A DNA stretch of 64,000 nucleotides from Pseudoduganella violaceinigra DSM 15887 (GTDB lineage: Bacteria > Pseudomonadota > Gammaproteobacteria > Burkholderiales > Burkholderiaceae_D): NCBI RefSeq assembly GCF_000425385.1, contig NZ_AUDI01000021.1, forward strand, positions 1 to 64,000, read 5' to 3'. Of the stretch, positions 50,575-59,985 are shown piece by piece (positions within the stretch are counted from its first letter, which is position 1; every line of letters starts with the position of its first letter). A program made the position numbers and the translations under genes. A model generated the notes under the pieces. It saw only the letters and a program-made list of their open reading frames with translations. It did not search any database and was not told the DNA's origin.

Positions 50575-51373
50575 CGCCACCTGAACCGCTGCGGCTTACA
50601 TTGCGGTCGGAGGGATTGCCCAGGACATGGATATCGCCGTTGCCCTTGACGGTGAGATCGGCTGAATGGCGTGCAAAGACGATGCTGGTGCCGGAACCCT
50701 GCAGGGTGACCGCGACTTTATCGGACGCCAGGTGTTCGGCATCCAGTTTGCCTGAGCCGGTCAGTTCGGCCGACAGTTCCTTGCAGCTGCCGCTGGACGA
50801 GATCGAACCCGAACCCACCATTTCCAGCATCACCTTCTCGCCCTGGCCGGTATTCAGCTTCAGGTCGCCGCTGCCGTGCAGGCCCGCTTCGACGTTCTTG
50901 TAGCGGCCGTCGAAATTCAGGTTGCCCGATCCTTGCAGCTGCAGGCTGAGGGTCTCGCCGCTGAAGCCATCGGCCGTGCTGTCGCCGCTGCCGTTGATCA
51001 CCAGCTCATGCAGCGACGGTAGCACCAGGTCCACTTCAATCGGGCGGCGCGGGTGCAACAACAAGCCTTTGGAGCCGATGCGCAGGGTGGTGCCGTCCTG
51101 TTCGGTGGCGATATTGGCCAGCAAACGCTGTTCGCCGCGTACTTTCAGGGCCGCCACGTCGCCTTGTTTCAGGTGCAGGTTGATCGGCCCCACCAGCTCA
51201 ACGGTCGTAACCGTGGCGCTGACTTCGCGCAGTTCGGTGCGGGCGGTGCGCCCGGCAACGCTGGTCGGGTTGGCGGCACCCTGGGCGCGCAGCATGCTGT
51301 AGGTGACGGCGGTCAGGAGCGCGGCCAGCAAGGCCATCCCGAGGCCGATCTTGAGCAGGGAGCGGAGGTTCAT
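50558..51373 (-). CDS. DUF2807 (GIN-domain) exported protein
   Basis: A 271-residue protein. An N-terminal membrane or signal helix (IGLGMALLAALLTAVTYSML) precedes a repetitive beta-helical DUF2807 region with recurring NGSGD, QGSGN and HGSGD turns. The family is linked to envelope or adhesin-like surfaces. It starts 11 bases downstream of the DUF1700 gene, with which it commonly pairs. Confidence 0.85.
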   Translation of the reverse strand: MNLRSLLKIGLGMALLAALLTAVTYSMLRAQGAANPTSVAGRTARTELREVSATVTTVELVGPINLHLKQGDVAALKVRGEQRLLANIATEQDGTTLRIGSKGLLLHPRRPIEVDLVLPSLHELVINGSGDSTADGFSGETLSLQLQGSGNLNFDGRYKNVEAGLHGSGDLKLNTGQGEKVMLEMVGSGSISSSGSCKELSAELTGSGKLDAEHLASDKVAVTLQGSGTSIVFARHSADLTVKGNGDIHVLGNPSDRNVSRSGSGGVSWVH

Positions 51374-51384
51374 GGCGATTCCTT

Positions 51385-52179
51385 TTAGCGACTGCGCAGC
51401 AGTGCCGCGTTCATCTGGATATAGCGCTTCAGGCCGATCAGCGAGTAGCGCGTCGCGACCAGGCTCAGGAGGCTGAGCGCGATGCCGAGCAACACCAGGC
51501 CGATGCCGACCGCGGTCTGGGTGGCGCGCGATTCGTTATCCAGGTCGGACGTGATGTGGACGCCGCTTTCCGCCATGGCTTCCGCACCGTCCAGCCATTT
51601 TTCCGAGTGGCTATCGGCTTGCTCGAGTTCCTGGCGCAGTGCGGGCGACGCTTCCTGCAGCACATCGACGCCCTGGTCGCTGATGGAAATCCGAGTGTGC
51701 AGGCGGGCTTCGTCGTCCGTTTTATTGTCGATGAAGGCGACGGCGTGGCGCAGCGGACCGCCCAGTCCCGTCAGCACCAGATCGTTGGCGCCCGCCAGTC
51801 CGCTTGCCGTAACGGCAATTCCGCTGACGTACAGGGCGAAAGCCGCGGCATAGAGCGAAACCAGGAGAGCGGAGAAGACGGCGGCCGGCACCACCATGAA
51901 CAGGTTGAAGATGCCCAGGCCGAACAGCGACACCACGGTGCGGGCCAGGTCGGCCGGATGGCGGGTCTGCTCGAACGCGCTGCGGTGGGTATTGGCGCGC
52001 AGGGTCATGGCGATCTTGCGCGGCTGCTCCAGTTCGGCGGCGATTTCATCTTCGGTTTTGCCTGCGGTCAGGCCGTCGATGAAACACTGTTCGTAATAAG
52101 CCATGGTCTTGGCCGCCGTGTCGGGCGGCAAGCCGGTAAGGGCCTTCTTCAGTGCGTCGAGGTATTCTGTCTTGCTCAT
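51385..52179 (-). CDS. DUF1700-family membrane protein
   Basis: A 264-residue protein. The N-terminal cytoplasmic part (YLDALKKALTGLPPDTAAKT, MAYYEQCFIDGLTAGKTED) is the DUF1700 signature. Transmembrane helices lie at about residues 85–135 and near the C-terminus (VGIGLVLLGIALSLLSLVA). Usually a PadR regulator gene precedes this pair; none is present here. ATG 52179 follows AGGAGG. Confidence 0.82.
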   Translation of the reverse strand: MSKTEYLDALKKALTGLPPDTAAKTMAYYEQCFIDGLTAGKTEDEIAAELEQPRKIAMTLRANTHRSAFEQTRHPADLARTVVSLFGLGIFNLFMVVPAAVFSALLVSLYAAAFALYVSGIAVTASGLAGANDLVLTGLGGPLRHAVAFIDNKTDDEARLHTRISISDQGVDVLQEASPALRQELEQADSHSEKWLDGAEAMAESGVHITSDLDNESRATQTAVGIGLVLLGIALSLLSLVATRYSLIGLKRYIQMNAALLRSR

Positions 52180-52311
52180 TGGAAACTTTTGCCTCCTATT
52201 GTTCCATGCTTGCACTGTATCGGCGGCACGGGAGACGCTCCAGTTGTTTACGACAGAATGCAGAAACGGGGGAGCAGGCGACTAAAACGGGGGACAGGCC
52301 GACCGTCCTGC

Positions 52312-53643
52312 TCATGGCCGGGCAAGGTCTCGGGCCGCCTGCAAGCCGCTGCGGACCGCCATTTCGAGCGTGGCCGGGTAGTCGCCGGCAGTGTAGTCGC
52401 CGGCCAGGACCAGGCCGGGGAGCGCGGTCTTGTTGGCGGGGCGCAGCAGGCCCGGCGTGCAGGCGTAGGTCGCCCGCTTCTCGGTAATGACCTTGAACCA
52501 TGACGGATTGGCAAGCTCCGGGCGGCCAAGATCGGCGGCCAGTTGGGCTGCGATGGCCGCTGCCAGCGCGTCCTGCGGCAGGTTGGCGGCCTCGCCCGAG
52601 GCGCTGATCACGACGGCAAACAAGCCGTCCTGTTTGGCGTCCAGCTGGCCCCGGTCAAAGACGAATTGGCCCCAGCGCGCGCTTGCCGGCTCATCAAGCA
52701 GGGCGTAGAACGGGATCGCAAGCCGCGTCCCCGCCGCGTATTGCAGATAGCAGGTGGTGATCGGTTCCGGCGCAAAGCCCCCCAGCTGCGCCGCCAGCGC
52801 GGCGGTGTCAGGCAATGTGGCAAGCAAGGCGGCACTTGCAGACGGCGACGCCGCCAGCACCACGCCGTCAAAGCGGCTTGCGGGAAGACCGCTTGCCTCG
52901 ACATGCCAGGCGCCTGCCGCGTCGTCTGGACGAAGGGCGTTGACCTTGGCGCCGAGGTGGACGGCGTGGCCTTGTGCCTTGAGCCAGGCGGCGGCGGCAT
53001 CCGGGAATAGGGCGGACAGGTCGGTGCGCGGTACCAGCATGTCCGATGCGGCCCGGTTCGCGCCCAGGCTGTCGCGCAATACGGCCAGGAACACTTGCGC
53101 CGAGGCCCGTTCCGGCGGCGTATTCAGCGCTGCCAGGCACAAGGGACGCCACATCAGCGCCACCATGCGCGGCGTCTGGTCGAAGCGCTCCAGCAATTCG
53201 CTTACGCTGCAGTCGTTGTTGAGTGTCCAGCCCATCCAGCGCGCCGTCGTGCTGAAGCGCGCCAGCGCCATCTTGTCCGCGCGGGCCAGGCCGCGCGCAC
53301 GCAGCAGGGCGATGCCGACATGCAGGGGCGCGGGCAGGCGCGGAGCGACAAAATCCATGCCGCCGCTGGCGGGCGGATAGCGCATTTGCAAGGGCAGGGT
53401 GAGCACGGCGGCGCGCAAGTCGACGCCCACGGTGCGCATGAGGCGCAGGGTTGCGGCATAGGCGCCCAGCATGATGTGCTGGCCGTTGTCCAGTTCGCGG
53501 CCATCGAAGGACACGCGGCGCGCGCGTCCGCCCAAGGTGCGGGCGGCCTCGAAAACGCTTACCTGGTGACCGGCGCGCGCCAGCTCAACGGCCGCGGCAA
53601 AGCCGGCCCAGCCGCCGCCGGCGACGGCAAAATGCTTAGCCAC
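52312..53643 (-). CDS. hpnE: Hydroxysqualene dehydroxylase HpnE
   Basis: A 443-residue FAD amine-oxidase-fold enzyme that reduces hydroxysqualene to squalene, last step of the HpnCDE route. FAD motif FAVAGGGWAGFAAAVELARA, GGRARRVSFDG and LDNGQHIMLGAY are characteristic. It overlaps hpnD by eight bases. Squalene then feeds hopanoid or other lipid synthesis; no squalene-hopene cyclase is in the window. Confidence 0.92.
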   Translation of the reverse strand: MAKHFAVAGGGWAGFAAAVELARAGHQVSVFEAARTLGGRARRVSFDGRELDNGQHIMLGAYAATLRLMRTVGVDLRAAVLTLPLQMRYPPASGGMDFVAPRLPAPLHVGIALLRARGLARADKMALARFSTTARWMGWTLNNDCSVSELLERFDQTPRMVALMWRPLCLAALNTPPERASAQVFLAVLRDSLGANRAASDMLVPRTDLSALFPDAAAAWLKAQGHAVHLGAKVNALRPDDAAGAWHVEASGLPASRFDGVVLAASPSASAALLATLPDTAALAAQLGGFAPEPITTCYLQYAAGTRLAIPFYALLDEPASARWGQFVFDRGQLDAKQDGLFAVVISASGEAANLPQDALAAAIAAQLAADLGRPELANPSWFKVITEKRATYACTPGLLRPANKTALPGLVLAGDYTAGDYPATLEMAVRSGLQAARDLARP

Positions 53644-54469
53644 GGACCCAGGTCTTCCAGGCCAGCCACAGTTTGCGGATCGGGGTCAGCGAAATGCGCT
53701 GCTTGAGGACGTGGTAGCCGTCTTCTTCGATTTCATTGAGCAGGGTGCGGTAGATCGCGGCCATGATCAGGCCCGGGCGCTGGGCGCGGCGGTCTTCCTT
53801 CGGCAGCAGGGCAAACGCCTCGTCGTAGGCTTGCTGGGCGCGCGCCGCCTGGAATTTCATCAGCTTGGAGAAATTCTCGCTTTCGCGCGCGTTCAGCAGG
53901 TCGGCGGCGGTCACATTGAACTGCTGCAGTTCGTTGACGGGCAGGTAGATGCGGCCTTTGCGCGCGTCTTCGCCCACATCGCGGATGATATTGGTGAGCT
54001 GGAAGGCATGGCCCAGCTTTTCGGCGTATTGCAGCGTTTCCGGGCGGGTGGCGCCGAAAATGGAGGCCGACAGGATGCCGACCACGCTGGCCACGTGCCA
54101 GCAGTACTTGGTGAGGCCCGCATAATCGAGATAGCGGGTCTGGTTCAGGTCCATCTCCATGCCGTCGATGATGGCCTGCATATGCTCCTGCTTCAGCTGA
54201 TAGGGGGCGATATGCGGCTGCAACGCCTGGGTCACGGGGTGGCTCTGCTTGCCCTCGTACATCTGGGCGATCTCGTTGCGCCACCACGCCAGCTTGATAC
54301 GCGCCAGCGATTCATCGCTGCATTCGTCGACGGTGTCGTCGACTTCGCGGCAAAACGCGTACAGGGCCGTGATCGCCCTGCGGCGCTCAGGCGGCAGGAA
54401 CAGGAAGCTGTAGTAGAAACTGGAACCGCTGGCGGCGGCCTTCTGCTGGCAGTATTCGTCGGGGGACAT
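53636..54469 (-). CDS. hpnD: Presqualene diphosphate synthase HpnD
   Basis: A 277-residue squalene/phytoene-synthase-fold enzyme joining two farnesyl diphosphates. The Asp-rich motifs CREVDDTVDE and IRDVGEDARKGRIYLP are intact. It lies 38 bases after hpnC and overlaps hpnE. Confidence 0.93.
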   Translation of the reverse strand: MSPDEYCQQKAAASGSSFYYSFLFLPPERRRAITALYAFCREVDDTVDECSDESLARIKLAWWRNEIAQMYEGKQSHPVTQALQPHIAPYQLKQEHMQAIIDGMEMDLNQTRYLDYAGLTKYCWHVASVVGILSASIFGATRPETLQYAEKLGHAFQLTNIIRDVGEDARKGRIYLPVNELQQFNVTAADLLNARESENFSKLMKFQAARAQQAYDEAFALLPKEDRRAQRPGLIMAAIYRTLLNEIEEDGYHVLKQRISLTPIRKLWLAWKTWVRG

Positions 54470-54507
54470 GTTCTTATGGCTTGGGTAATGCTGTCAAAGG
54501 CGCTATT

Positions 54508-55332
54508 TTATAGTGAAGAGGGCTTCATCCGAAGCGCGCGCCAGAAAACCTTGTACCAATCGCGCTTTTTAAGCTTCGGGCGGCGCAGGAAAACGTCGTA
54601 ATCGACTTCCTCGATCGCCTCCAGGATGCGCAGCCCGCCCTGGACCACCATGCGCAGCTCCAGGCCGATGCGGCCCTTCAGGCGGCAGGCCAGCGGCGCG
54701 CCTTCCAGCATCAGGGCGCGGGCGCGGTCGACCTGGAATTTCATCATGGCGCGCCATTTTGCCTTGTTATCGGGGCGTGCCAGGTGGGCCGGCGACAGCG
54801 CATAGCGCAGCAGGTCCTCCATCGGGAGGTAAATGCGTTCCTTGTGCTCGTCGATGGCGACGTCCTGCAGGAAGTTGATGATCTGCAGGGCGGAGCAGAT
54901 GGCGTCCGAGTCCCGCACATTGTCCGCGCTGGCGGCGCCGTAGAGGTGCAGCATCAGTCGGCCGACCGGGTTGGCGGAGCGGGCGCAGTAATCGAGCAGG
55001 GTTTCGTAATCCTGGTAGCGGGTCACGGTGACATCCTGCTTGAAGGCGGACAGCAGGTCGTAAAAAGGGCGCAGCGGCAGCTTGTGATGCGCGATGGCGG
55101 CGGCCAGGCGTTCGAACATCGGTTCGTGGCCGCTTTCGGCGCGTTCGATGCGGCCCAGGGCCTCTTCGTAGGCGGCCAAGCCCGCCAGGCGCTGTGCCGG
55201 CGTGGCGTCGCCTTCGTCGGCGATGTCGTCGGCGCTGCGGGCAAATGCGTAAATCGCTTCGACCGCGGGGCGCAGGCGGCGCGGCATGAGGATGGACGCG
55301 ACAGGGAAATTCTCGTAATGGTCAACGGGCAT
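54508..55332 (-). CDS. hpnC: Hydroxysqualene synthase HpnC
   Basis: A 274-residue squalene/phytoene-synthase-fold enzyme converting presqualene diphosphate to hydroxysqualene. The motifs FARSADDIADEGD and LQDVAIDEHKERIYLP are present. It is first of the hpnC-hpnD-hpnE operon and divergent from the RND efflux operon. Confidence 0.93.
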   Translation of the reverse strand: MPVDHYENFPVASILMPRRLRPAVEAIYAFARSADDIADEGDATPAQRLAGLAAYEEALGRIERAESGHEPMFERLAAAIAHHKLPLRPFYDLLSAFKQDVTVTRYQDYETLLDYCARSANPVGRLMLHLYGAASADNVRDSDAICSALQIINFLQDVAIDEHKERIYLPMEDLLRYALSPAHLARPDNKAKWRAMMKFQVDRARALMLEGAPLACRLKGRIGLELRMVVQGGLRILEAIEEVDYDVFLRRPKLKKRDWYKVFWRALRMKPSSL

Positions 55333-55351
55333 AGAGGTGCTGTTCTAAATT

Positions 55352-55420
55352 AATGACGCGAAAGTCATTTGCAAGTGCGGTTGACCCGGCTATAATTTTT
55401 TACTAAACGGAAAGTCATTT
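55352..55420 (+). promoter_or_regulatory. Promoter and repeated operators of the RND efflux operon
   Basis: TTGCAA (55369–55374) and TATAAT (55391–55396), 16 bases apart, form a good promoter. GAAAGTCATTT occurs at 55360–55370 and again at 55410–55420, exactly 50 bases apart, flanking the -10. The first copy is part of the dyad AATGAC-N6-GTCATT (55352–55369). This fits a TetR-type repressor site; no such regulator gene is in the window. Confidence 0.6.
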
Positions 55421-55495
55421 AATTCCGGACGGGAAATAATAATGGCAAACATGCACTCCCGGCAATTGCCAGAGACACTAAAAAGGAATTCCATC

Positions 55496-56569
55496 GTGTT
55501 CGTAGCGAAAAAACTACCCCTGGTTGCGGCCTGCGCCTTGCTGCTCGCGGCCTGTTCGAAAGAGGCCCCCAAGACGGAAGATATCCGGCCAGTGCGGGTC
55601 ATGGTGCTGCAAAACTCGGACATCGACGTGAATGCCGAATTCTCCGGCGAAGTGCGTTCGCGCGTCGAATCGCGTCTCGGCTTCCGGGTTGGCGGCAAGA
55701 TCATATCCCGCAAAGTGGACGTTGGCAGCGTGGTTAAGCGCGGGCAGGCCCTGATGGACCTGGATCCGCAGGATCTCAAGCTGTCGCAGGCGCAGTCCAT
55801 GGCGGCGCTGCGTGCGGCGGAAACCACGCGCGACCTGGCCAGCGCCGAATTGAAGCGCTACCAGGAGCTGCGCGACAAGAATTTCGTCAGCCAGGCCATC
55901 CTCGATGCCAAAGTGTCAGCCTTCAAGTCGGCGCAGGCGCAGGTCGATTCAGCGCAGGCGGCCTACCGCGGCATGTCCAATCAGGCCGGCTACGCCAGTC
56001 TGGAGTCGGACATCGACGGCGTGGTCACGGCGGTGGATGCCGAAGTGGGGCAGGTGGTGGCGCCGGGGACTCCCGTGGTGCGCGTCGCCAAGACCGATGA
56101 AAAGGAAATCGTCTTCGGCGTGCCGGAAGATAAGGTCGACACCTTGCGTGCGATTTCGGACGTGCATGTGCGACTGTGGGCCAGCCCGGACAAGACCGTG
56201 CAGGGCAAGATCCGCGAAATCTCGCCGGTGGCCGATCCCTTCACCCGCACCTATGCGTTCCGCGTGTCGATCCCTGCCAGCCTGCAGGAAGCCAAGCTTG
56301 GCATGACCGCCCTGGTGGCATTCGCTTCGCGCACGCCGGAACCGCAGATCAAGGTGCCGCTCACGGCCCTGTTCCATGAAAAGGCCGCGACGTCGGTCTG
56401 GGTGGTCGAGAATGGCGCGGTGCGCCTGGTGCCGGTCACCGTGGCCGGCGTCTCCAGCAACGACCTGGTGCTGGGCAGCGGCGTCAAGCCGGGCCAGACT
56501 GTCGTGACTGCCGGCGTCAACCTGCTCAAGCCTGGCCAGAAAGTGACCATCCTTGGAGCCGCCAAATGA
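55496..56569 (+). CDS. RND efflux periplasmic adaptor (membrane fusion) lipoprotein
   Basis: A 357-residue adaptor from GTG 55496, chosen because AAGGA lies eight bases upstream and it gives a clean lipoprotein signal peptide (LVAACALLLAACS). The lipoyl/barrel-sandwich halves (GFRVGGKIISRKVDVGSVVK, ESDIDGVVTAVDAEVGQVV), a coiled-coil hairpin and beta-barrel are present. ATG 55442 is an alternative start. It overlaps the RND permease gene by four bases. Confidence 0.92.
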   Translation: MFVAKKLPLVAACALLLAACSKEAPKTEDIRPVRVMVLQNSDIDVNAEFSGEVRSRVESRLGFRVGGKIISRKVDVGSVVKRGQALMDLDPQDLKLSQAQSMAALRAAETTRDLASAELKRYQELRDKNFVSQAILDAKVSAFKSAQAQVDSAQAAYRGMSNQAGYASLESDIDGVVTAVDAEVGQVVAPGTPVVRVAKTDEKEIVFGVPEDKVDTLRAISDVHVRLWASPDKTVQGKIREISPVADPFTRTYAFRVSIPASLQEAKLGMTALVAFASRTPEPQIKVPLTALFHEKAATSVWVVENGAVRLVPVTVAGVSSNDLVLGSGVKPGQTVVTAGVNLLKPGQKVTILGAAK

Positions 56570-59500
56570 AGGGTTTCAATCTCTCGCGCTGGGCACTCGA
56601 GCACATTCCGCTCACGCGCTACCTGATCGCGGTGCTGCTGCTCGGCGGCATGCTGGCGTACAAGAACCTGGGACAGGACGAAGACCCGCCGTTTACCTTC
56701 CGCGCCATGGTGGTCCAGGCTTTCTGGCCGGGCGCCACGTCGCTGCAGATGGCGGAGCAGGTGACCGACAAGCTTGAGAAAAAGCTGCAGGAAACCCCTT
56801 ACGTCCACGAAATCACCAGCTATTCCAAGCCTGGCCAGACCGTCATCATCGTCAACCTGCGCGAATCGGCGCCGCCGAAAGAAGTGGCGCAGGCCTGGTA
56901 CCAGGTGCGCAAGAAGATCGGCGATATCCGCTCCACGCTGCCGCCTGGCGTGCAGGGCCCGGTCTTCAACGATGAATTCGGCGACACCTACGGCTCGATT
57001 TTCGCGCTGTCCGGTGATGGTTTCACCTATGCGGAGCTGAAGGACTACGCCGACCTGGTGCGCCAGGAGCTATTGGGCGTTAAAAAGGTCTCCAAGGTTG
57101 AACTGTTCGGCGTGCAGGACGAGAAGATCAATATCGAGTTCTCGCACAAGAAATTCGCCCAACTGGGCCTGACGATCGAGCAGATCGCCAACCAGATCGC
57201 CACCCAGAACGTGGTGGAGGCCACCGGCGTGGTCGTGACGCCGACCGATAACCTGCAGGTACGCGTCTCCGGTGCACTGCGCACCGTGAAGGACCTGGCG
57301 GAGCTTGAGCTGCGCGCCAACAACACCACCTTCCGCCTGGGCGACTTCGCGACCATCAAGCGCGAATACCAGGACCCGCCGCGCGACAAGATGCGCTTCA
57401 ATGGCAAGGAAGTGATCGGCCTGGGCGTGTCGATGGAAAAGGGCGGCAACATCATCCTGATGGGCAAGGAGCTGGAGAAAACCGTCGATGCGATGAAGTC
57501 CAAGCTGCCGGTCGGCGTGGAGCTGGAGCGCGTGTCGAACCAGCCTGCCGCCGTTACCGCCTCCGTTGGCGAGTTCGTGCACACGCTGATCGAAGCGGTG
57601 CTGATCGTGCTGGCGGTGAGCTTTGTCGCCCTTGGTCTGCATACCAAGCCGAAGCTGCGCCTGGACGCCCGTCCCGGCCTGGTGGTGGCGCTTACCATTC
57701 CGCTGGTGCTGGCGGTGACTTTCCTGCTGATGCGCATCCTGGACATCGACCTGCACAAGATTTCGCTTGGCGCCCTGATTATCGCGCTTGGCCTGCTGGT
57801 GGACGATGCCATCATCGCGGTCGAAATGATGGTGCGCAAAATGGAAGAGGGCCATTCGCGCCTGGAGGCGGCGACCTTCGCCTATACCTCGACCGCGATG
57901 CCGATGCTGACCGGCACCCTGATCACCGTGGCGGGCTTCCTGCCGATCGGCCTGGCCGCTTCGGCTGCCGGCGAATACACCTTCTCGCTGTTCTCGGTGA
58001 ACGCGATTGCACTGGTGACGTCGTGGATCGTGGCGGTGGTGTTCACGCCGTACATCGGCTACATCCTGTTGCAGGTCAAGCCGCATTCGGAAGGCGGCGG
58101 CCACCATGAACTATTCGATACGCCGGGCTACCGCAAATTCCGCGCGGCCGTGAACTGGTGTGTGGAATACCGCAAGACGACCATCGTGGCGACCCTGGTG
58201 GTGTTCTTCCTCGGCGTGTACGGCTTCAAATTCATCGAAAAGCAGTTCTTCCCGGATTCAAGCCGCCCTGAACTGATGGTGGAAATGTGGTCGCCGGAAG
58301 GCACGGCCTTTGCCCAGACCGAGCGCCAGGCCAAGAAGTTCGAGGAATTCATCCGCAAGGAAGCCGGCGTAGCCAGCGTGACGACCTATGTCGGCACCGG
58401 CAGCCCGCGCTACTACCTGCCGCTCAACCAGATCTTCCCGCAGACGAACGTGTCGCAGACCGTGGTGCTGGCCAAGGACCTGAAGTCGCGTGAAGAACTG
58501 CGCAAGAAGATCAGCGGCATCTTCAAGACCGATTTCCCGGAAGTGCGCGGCCGCGTGCAGTTGCTGCCGAACGGCCCTCCGGTACCGTATCCGGTGCAGT
58601 TCCGCGTGACCGGCACGGAAGTGGAGCGCGTGCGCGCCATCGCCGACCAGGTGAAGGACATCGTGCGCAGCAACCCGAATGCGGTGGGCGTGAACGACAA
58701 CTGGAACGAATCGATCAAGGTGCTGCGCCTTGACCTGGACCAGGACAAGATGCGTGCACTGGGCGTGACCTCGCAAACCGTGATGCGGGCGGCGAACACC
58801 ATCCTGTCCGGTACCCCGATCGGCCAGTTCCGCGAAGGGATCCGCCTGATCGATATCCAGGTGCGCCAGCCGCTGGACGAGCGCAACACGATTTCAGTCC
58901 TGAACGATACCTATATCCCGACCAATAGCGGCCGTTCGGTGCCGATCTCGCAGCTGGCGCGCGTGCACTTCGTGTGGGAGCCGGGCGTCGTCTGGCGCGA
59001 GGGCAGGGAATGGGCCATCACTGTGCAGTCGGACGTGGTGGAAGGCGTGCAGGGGCCGACCGTGTCGGACCAGATTAATCCGAAGCTGGACGAGCTGCGC
59101 GCCAAGCTGCCGCCGGGCTATGAAATCCGCGTGAAGGGTGCGGCGTCCGACAGCAGCGCGGCGGAGGAATCGATTTCCGCCAATCTGCCGTTGGCCGTGT
59201 TCATCATCTTTACCTTGCTGATGCTGCAGCTGCACAGCTTCTCGCGGGCCTTGCTGGTGTTCCTGACCGGGCCGCTGGGCGTGGCGGGCGCGGCAATGGC
59301 ACTGCTGATCATGGGGCGTCCGCTGGGATTCGTGGCGAACCTGGGGATTATCGCGCTGTTCGGCATGATCATCCGAAATTCGGTGATCCTGGTCGACCAG
59401 ATCGAGCAGGATATCAATGCCGGCGTGCCGGCCTGGGATGCGATCGTGGAGTCGGCTGTGCGCCGCTGCCGTCCGATCATCCTGACCGCCGCCGCCGCTG

Positions 59501-59652
59501 CACTGGCGATGATTCCGCTGTCGCGCTCCGTGTTCTGGGGGCCGATGGCGGTGGCGATCATGGGCGGGCTGATCCTGGCGACTGCACTGACGCTGTTGTT
59601 CCTGCCGGCGCTGTACGCGGCGTGGTTCCGTGTCCGAAAACCAAGCCGATAG
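56566..59652 (+). CDS. RND multidrug efflux permease (AcrB family)
   Basis: A 1028-residue inner-membrane pump with twelve helices and two large periplasmic loops. The proton-relay helix LGLLVDDAIIAVEMMVRKME has both Asp residues. It begins LSRWALEHIPLTRYLIAVLL and ends with RKPSR. The outer-membrane TolC-type channel is not encoded nearby, so it must use another. Substrates are unknown. Confidence 0.93.
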   Translation: MKGFNLSRWALEHIPLTRYLIAVLLLGGMLAYKNLGQDEDPPFTFRAMVVQAFWPGATSLQMAEQVTDKLEKKLQETPYVHEITSYSKPGQTVIIVNLRESAPPKEVAQAWYQVRKKIGDIRSTLPPGVQGPVFNDEFGDTYGSIFALSGDGFTYAELKDYADLVRQELLGVKKVSKVELFGVQDEKINIEFSHKKFAQLGLTIEQIANQIATQNVVEATGVVVTPTDNLQVRVSGALRTVKDLAELELRANNTTFRLGDFATIKREYQDPPRDKMRFNGKEVIGLGVSMEKGGNIILMGKELEKTVDAMKSKLPVGVELERVSNQPAAVTASVGEFVHTLIEAVLIVLAVSFVALGLHTKPKLRLDARPGLVVALTIPLVLAVTFLLMRILDIDLHKISLGALIIALGLLVDDAIIAVEMMVRKMEEGHSRLEAATFAYTSTAMPMLTGTLITVAGFLPIGLAASAAGEYTFSLFSVNAIALVTSWIVAVVFTPYIGYILLQVKPHSEGGGHHELFDTPGYRKFRAAVNWCVEYRKTTIVATLVVFFLGVYGFKFIEKQFFPDSSRPELMVEMWSPEGTAFAQTERQAKKFEEFIRKEAGVASVTTYVGTGSPRYYLPLNQIFPQTNVSQTVVLAKDLKSREELRKKISGIFKTDFPEVRGRVQLLPNGPPVPYPVQFRVTGTEVERVRAIADQVKDIVRSNPNAVGVNDNWNESIKVLRLDLDQDKMRALGVTSQTVMRAANTILSGTPIGQFREGIRLIDIQVRQPLDERNTISVLNDTYIPTNSGRSVPISQLARVHFVWEPGVVWREGREWAITVQSDVVEGVQGPTVSDQINPKLDELRAKLPPGYEIRVKGAASDSSAAEESISANLPLAVFIIFTLLMLQLHSFSRALLVFLTGPLGVAGAAMALLIMGRPLGFVANLGIIALFGMIIRNSVILVDQIEQDINAGVPAWDAIVESAVRRCRPIILTAAAAALAMIPLSRSVFWGPMAVAIMGGLILATALTLLFLPALYAAWFRVRKPSR

Positions 59653-59663
59653 GCCGGTAAACT

Positions 59664-59690
59664 GCTGCTTGGCCTACCTGGCCAAGCAGC
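59664..59690 (+). terminator. Hairpin after the RND operon
   Basis: GCTGCTTGGCC-TACCT-GGCCAAGCAGC is a perfect 11-base-pair stem 11 bases after the permease stop, followed by only a short TT. Confidence 0.65.
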
Positions 59691-59812
59691 TTCACGGGGC
59701 CGCGCTTGGCGCTGAATTGCCGGTTTTGCCTAAATGTTGCGCATAACGCAAAAAAACCACTTCCGCACTCCAGAAACACCGTATAGAATGCCGGGTTGAA
59801 GTTGAAAGCCCC

Positions 59813-59852
59813 GGGCGACCCGTTTTCACTGTAAGGTCGCCCTTTGCTTTTG
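59813..59852 (+). terminator. Hairpin with T-tract just before tRNA-Leu
   Basis: GGGCGACC (59813–59820) pairs with GGTCGCCC (59835–59842) and TTTGCTTTT follows. It lies between a possible -10 (TAGAAT, 59784–59789) and the tRNA, so it may end a short transcript or attenuate reading into the tRNA. Confidence 0.55.
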
Positions 59853-59864
59853 TGCAAATATGCC

Positions 59865-59951
59865 GCGAGGATGGCGAAATTGGTAGACGCACCAGGTTTA
59901 GGTCCTGACGCCAGCAATGGTGTGGGGGTTCGAGTCCCCCTCCTCGCACCA
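59865..59951 (+). tRNA. tRNA-Leu (anticodon UAG)
   Basis: An 87-base tRNA with acceptor stem GCGAGGA/TCCTCGC, an encoded CCA end, the TTCGAGT T-loop and a long variable arm, as in Leu tRNAs. The anticodon loop TTTAGGT gives UAG, reading CUA/CUN codons. It lies directly upstream of tig. Confidence 0.93.
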
Positions 59952-59985
59952 TAAGTACACTTATTTTTATTGGACGATTTTTACA

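Noticed and set aside
52260..52311. Direct repeat of AAACGGGGGA downstream of hpnE
   Set aside because: Only two short imperfect copies in a non-coding gap; no sign of a CRISPR array or tandem repeat.
55381..55396. TTGACC immediately before TATAAT as a -35/-10 pair
   Set aside because: Only four bases separate the hexamers. TTGCAA with a 16-base spacer is the better -35.
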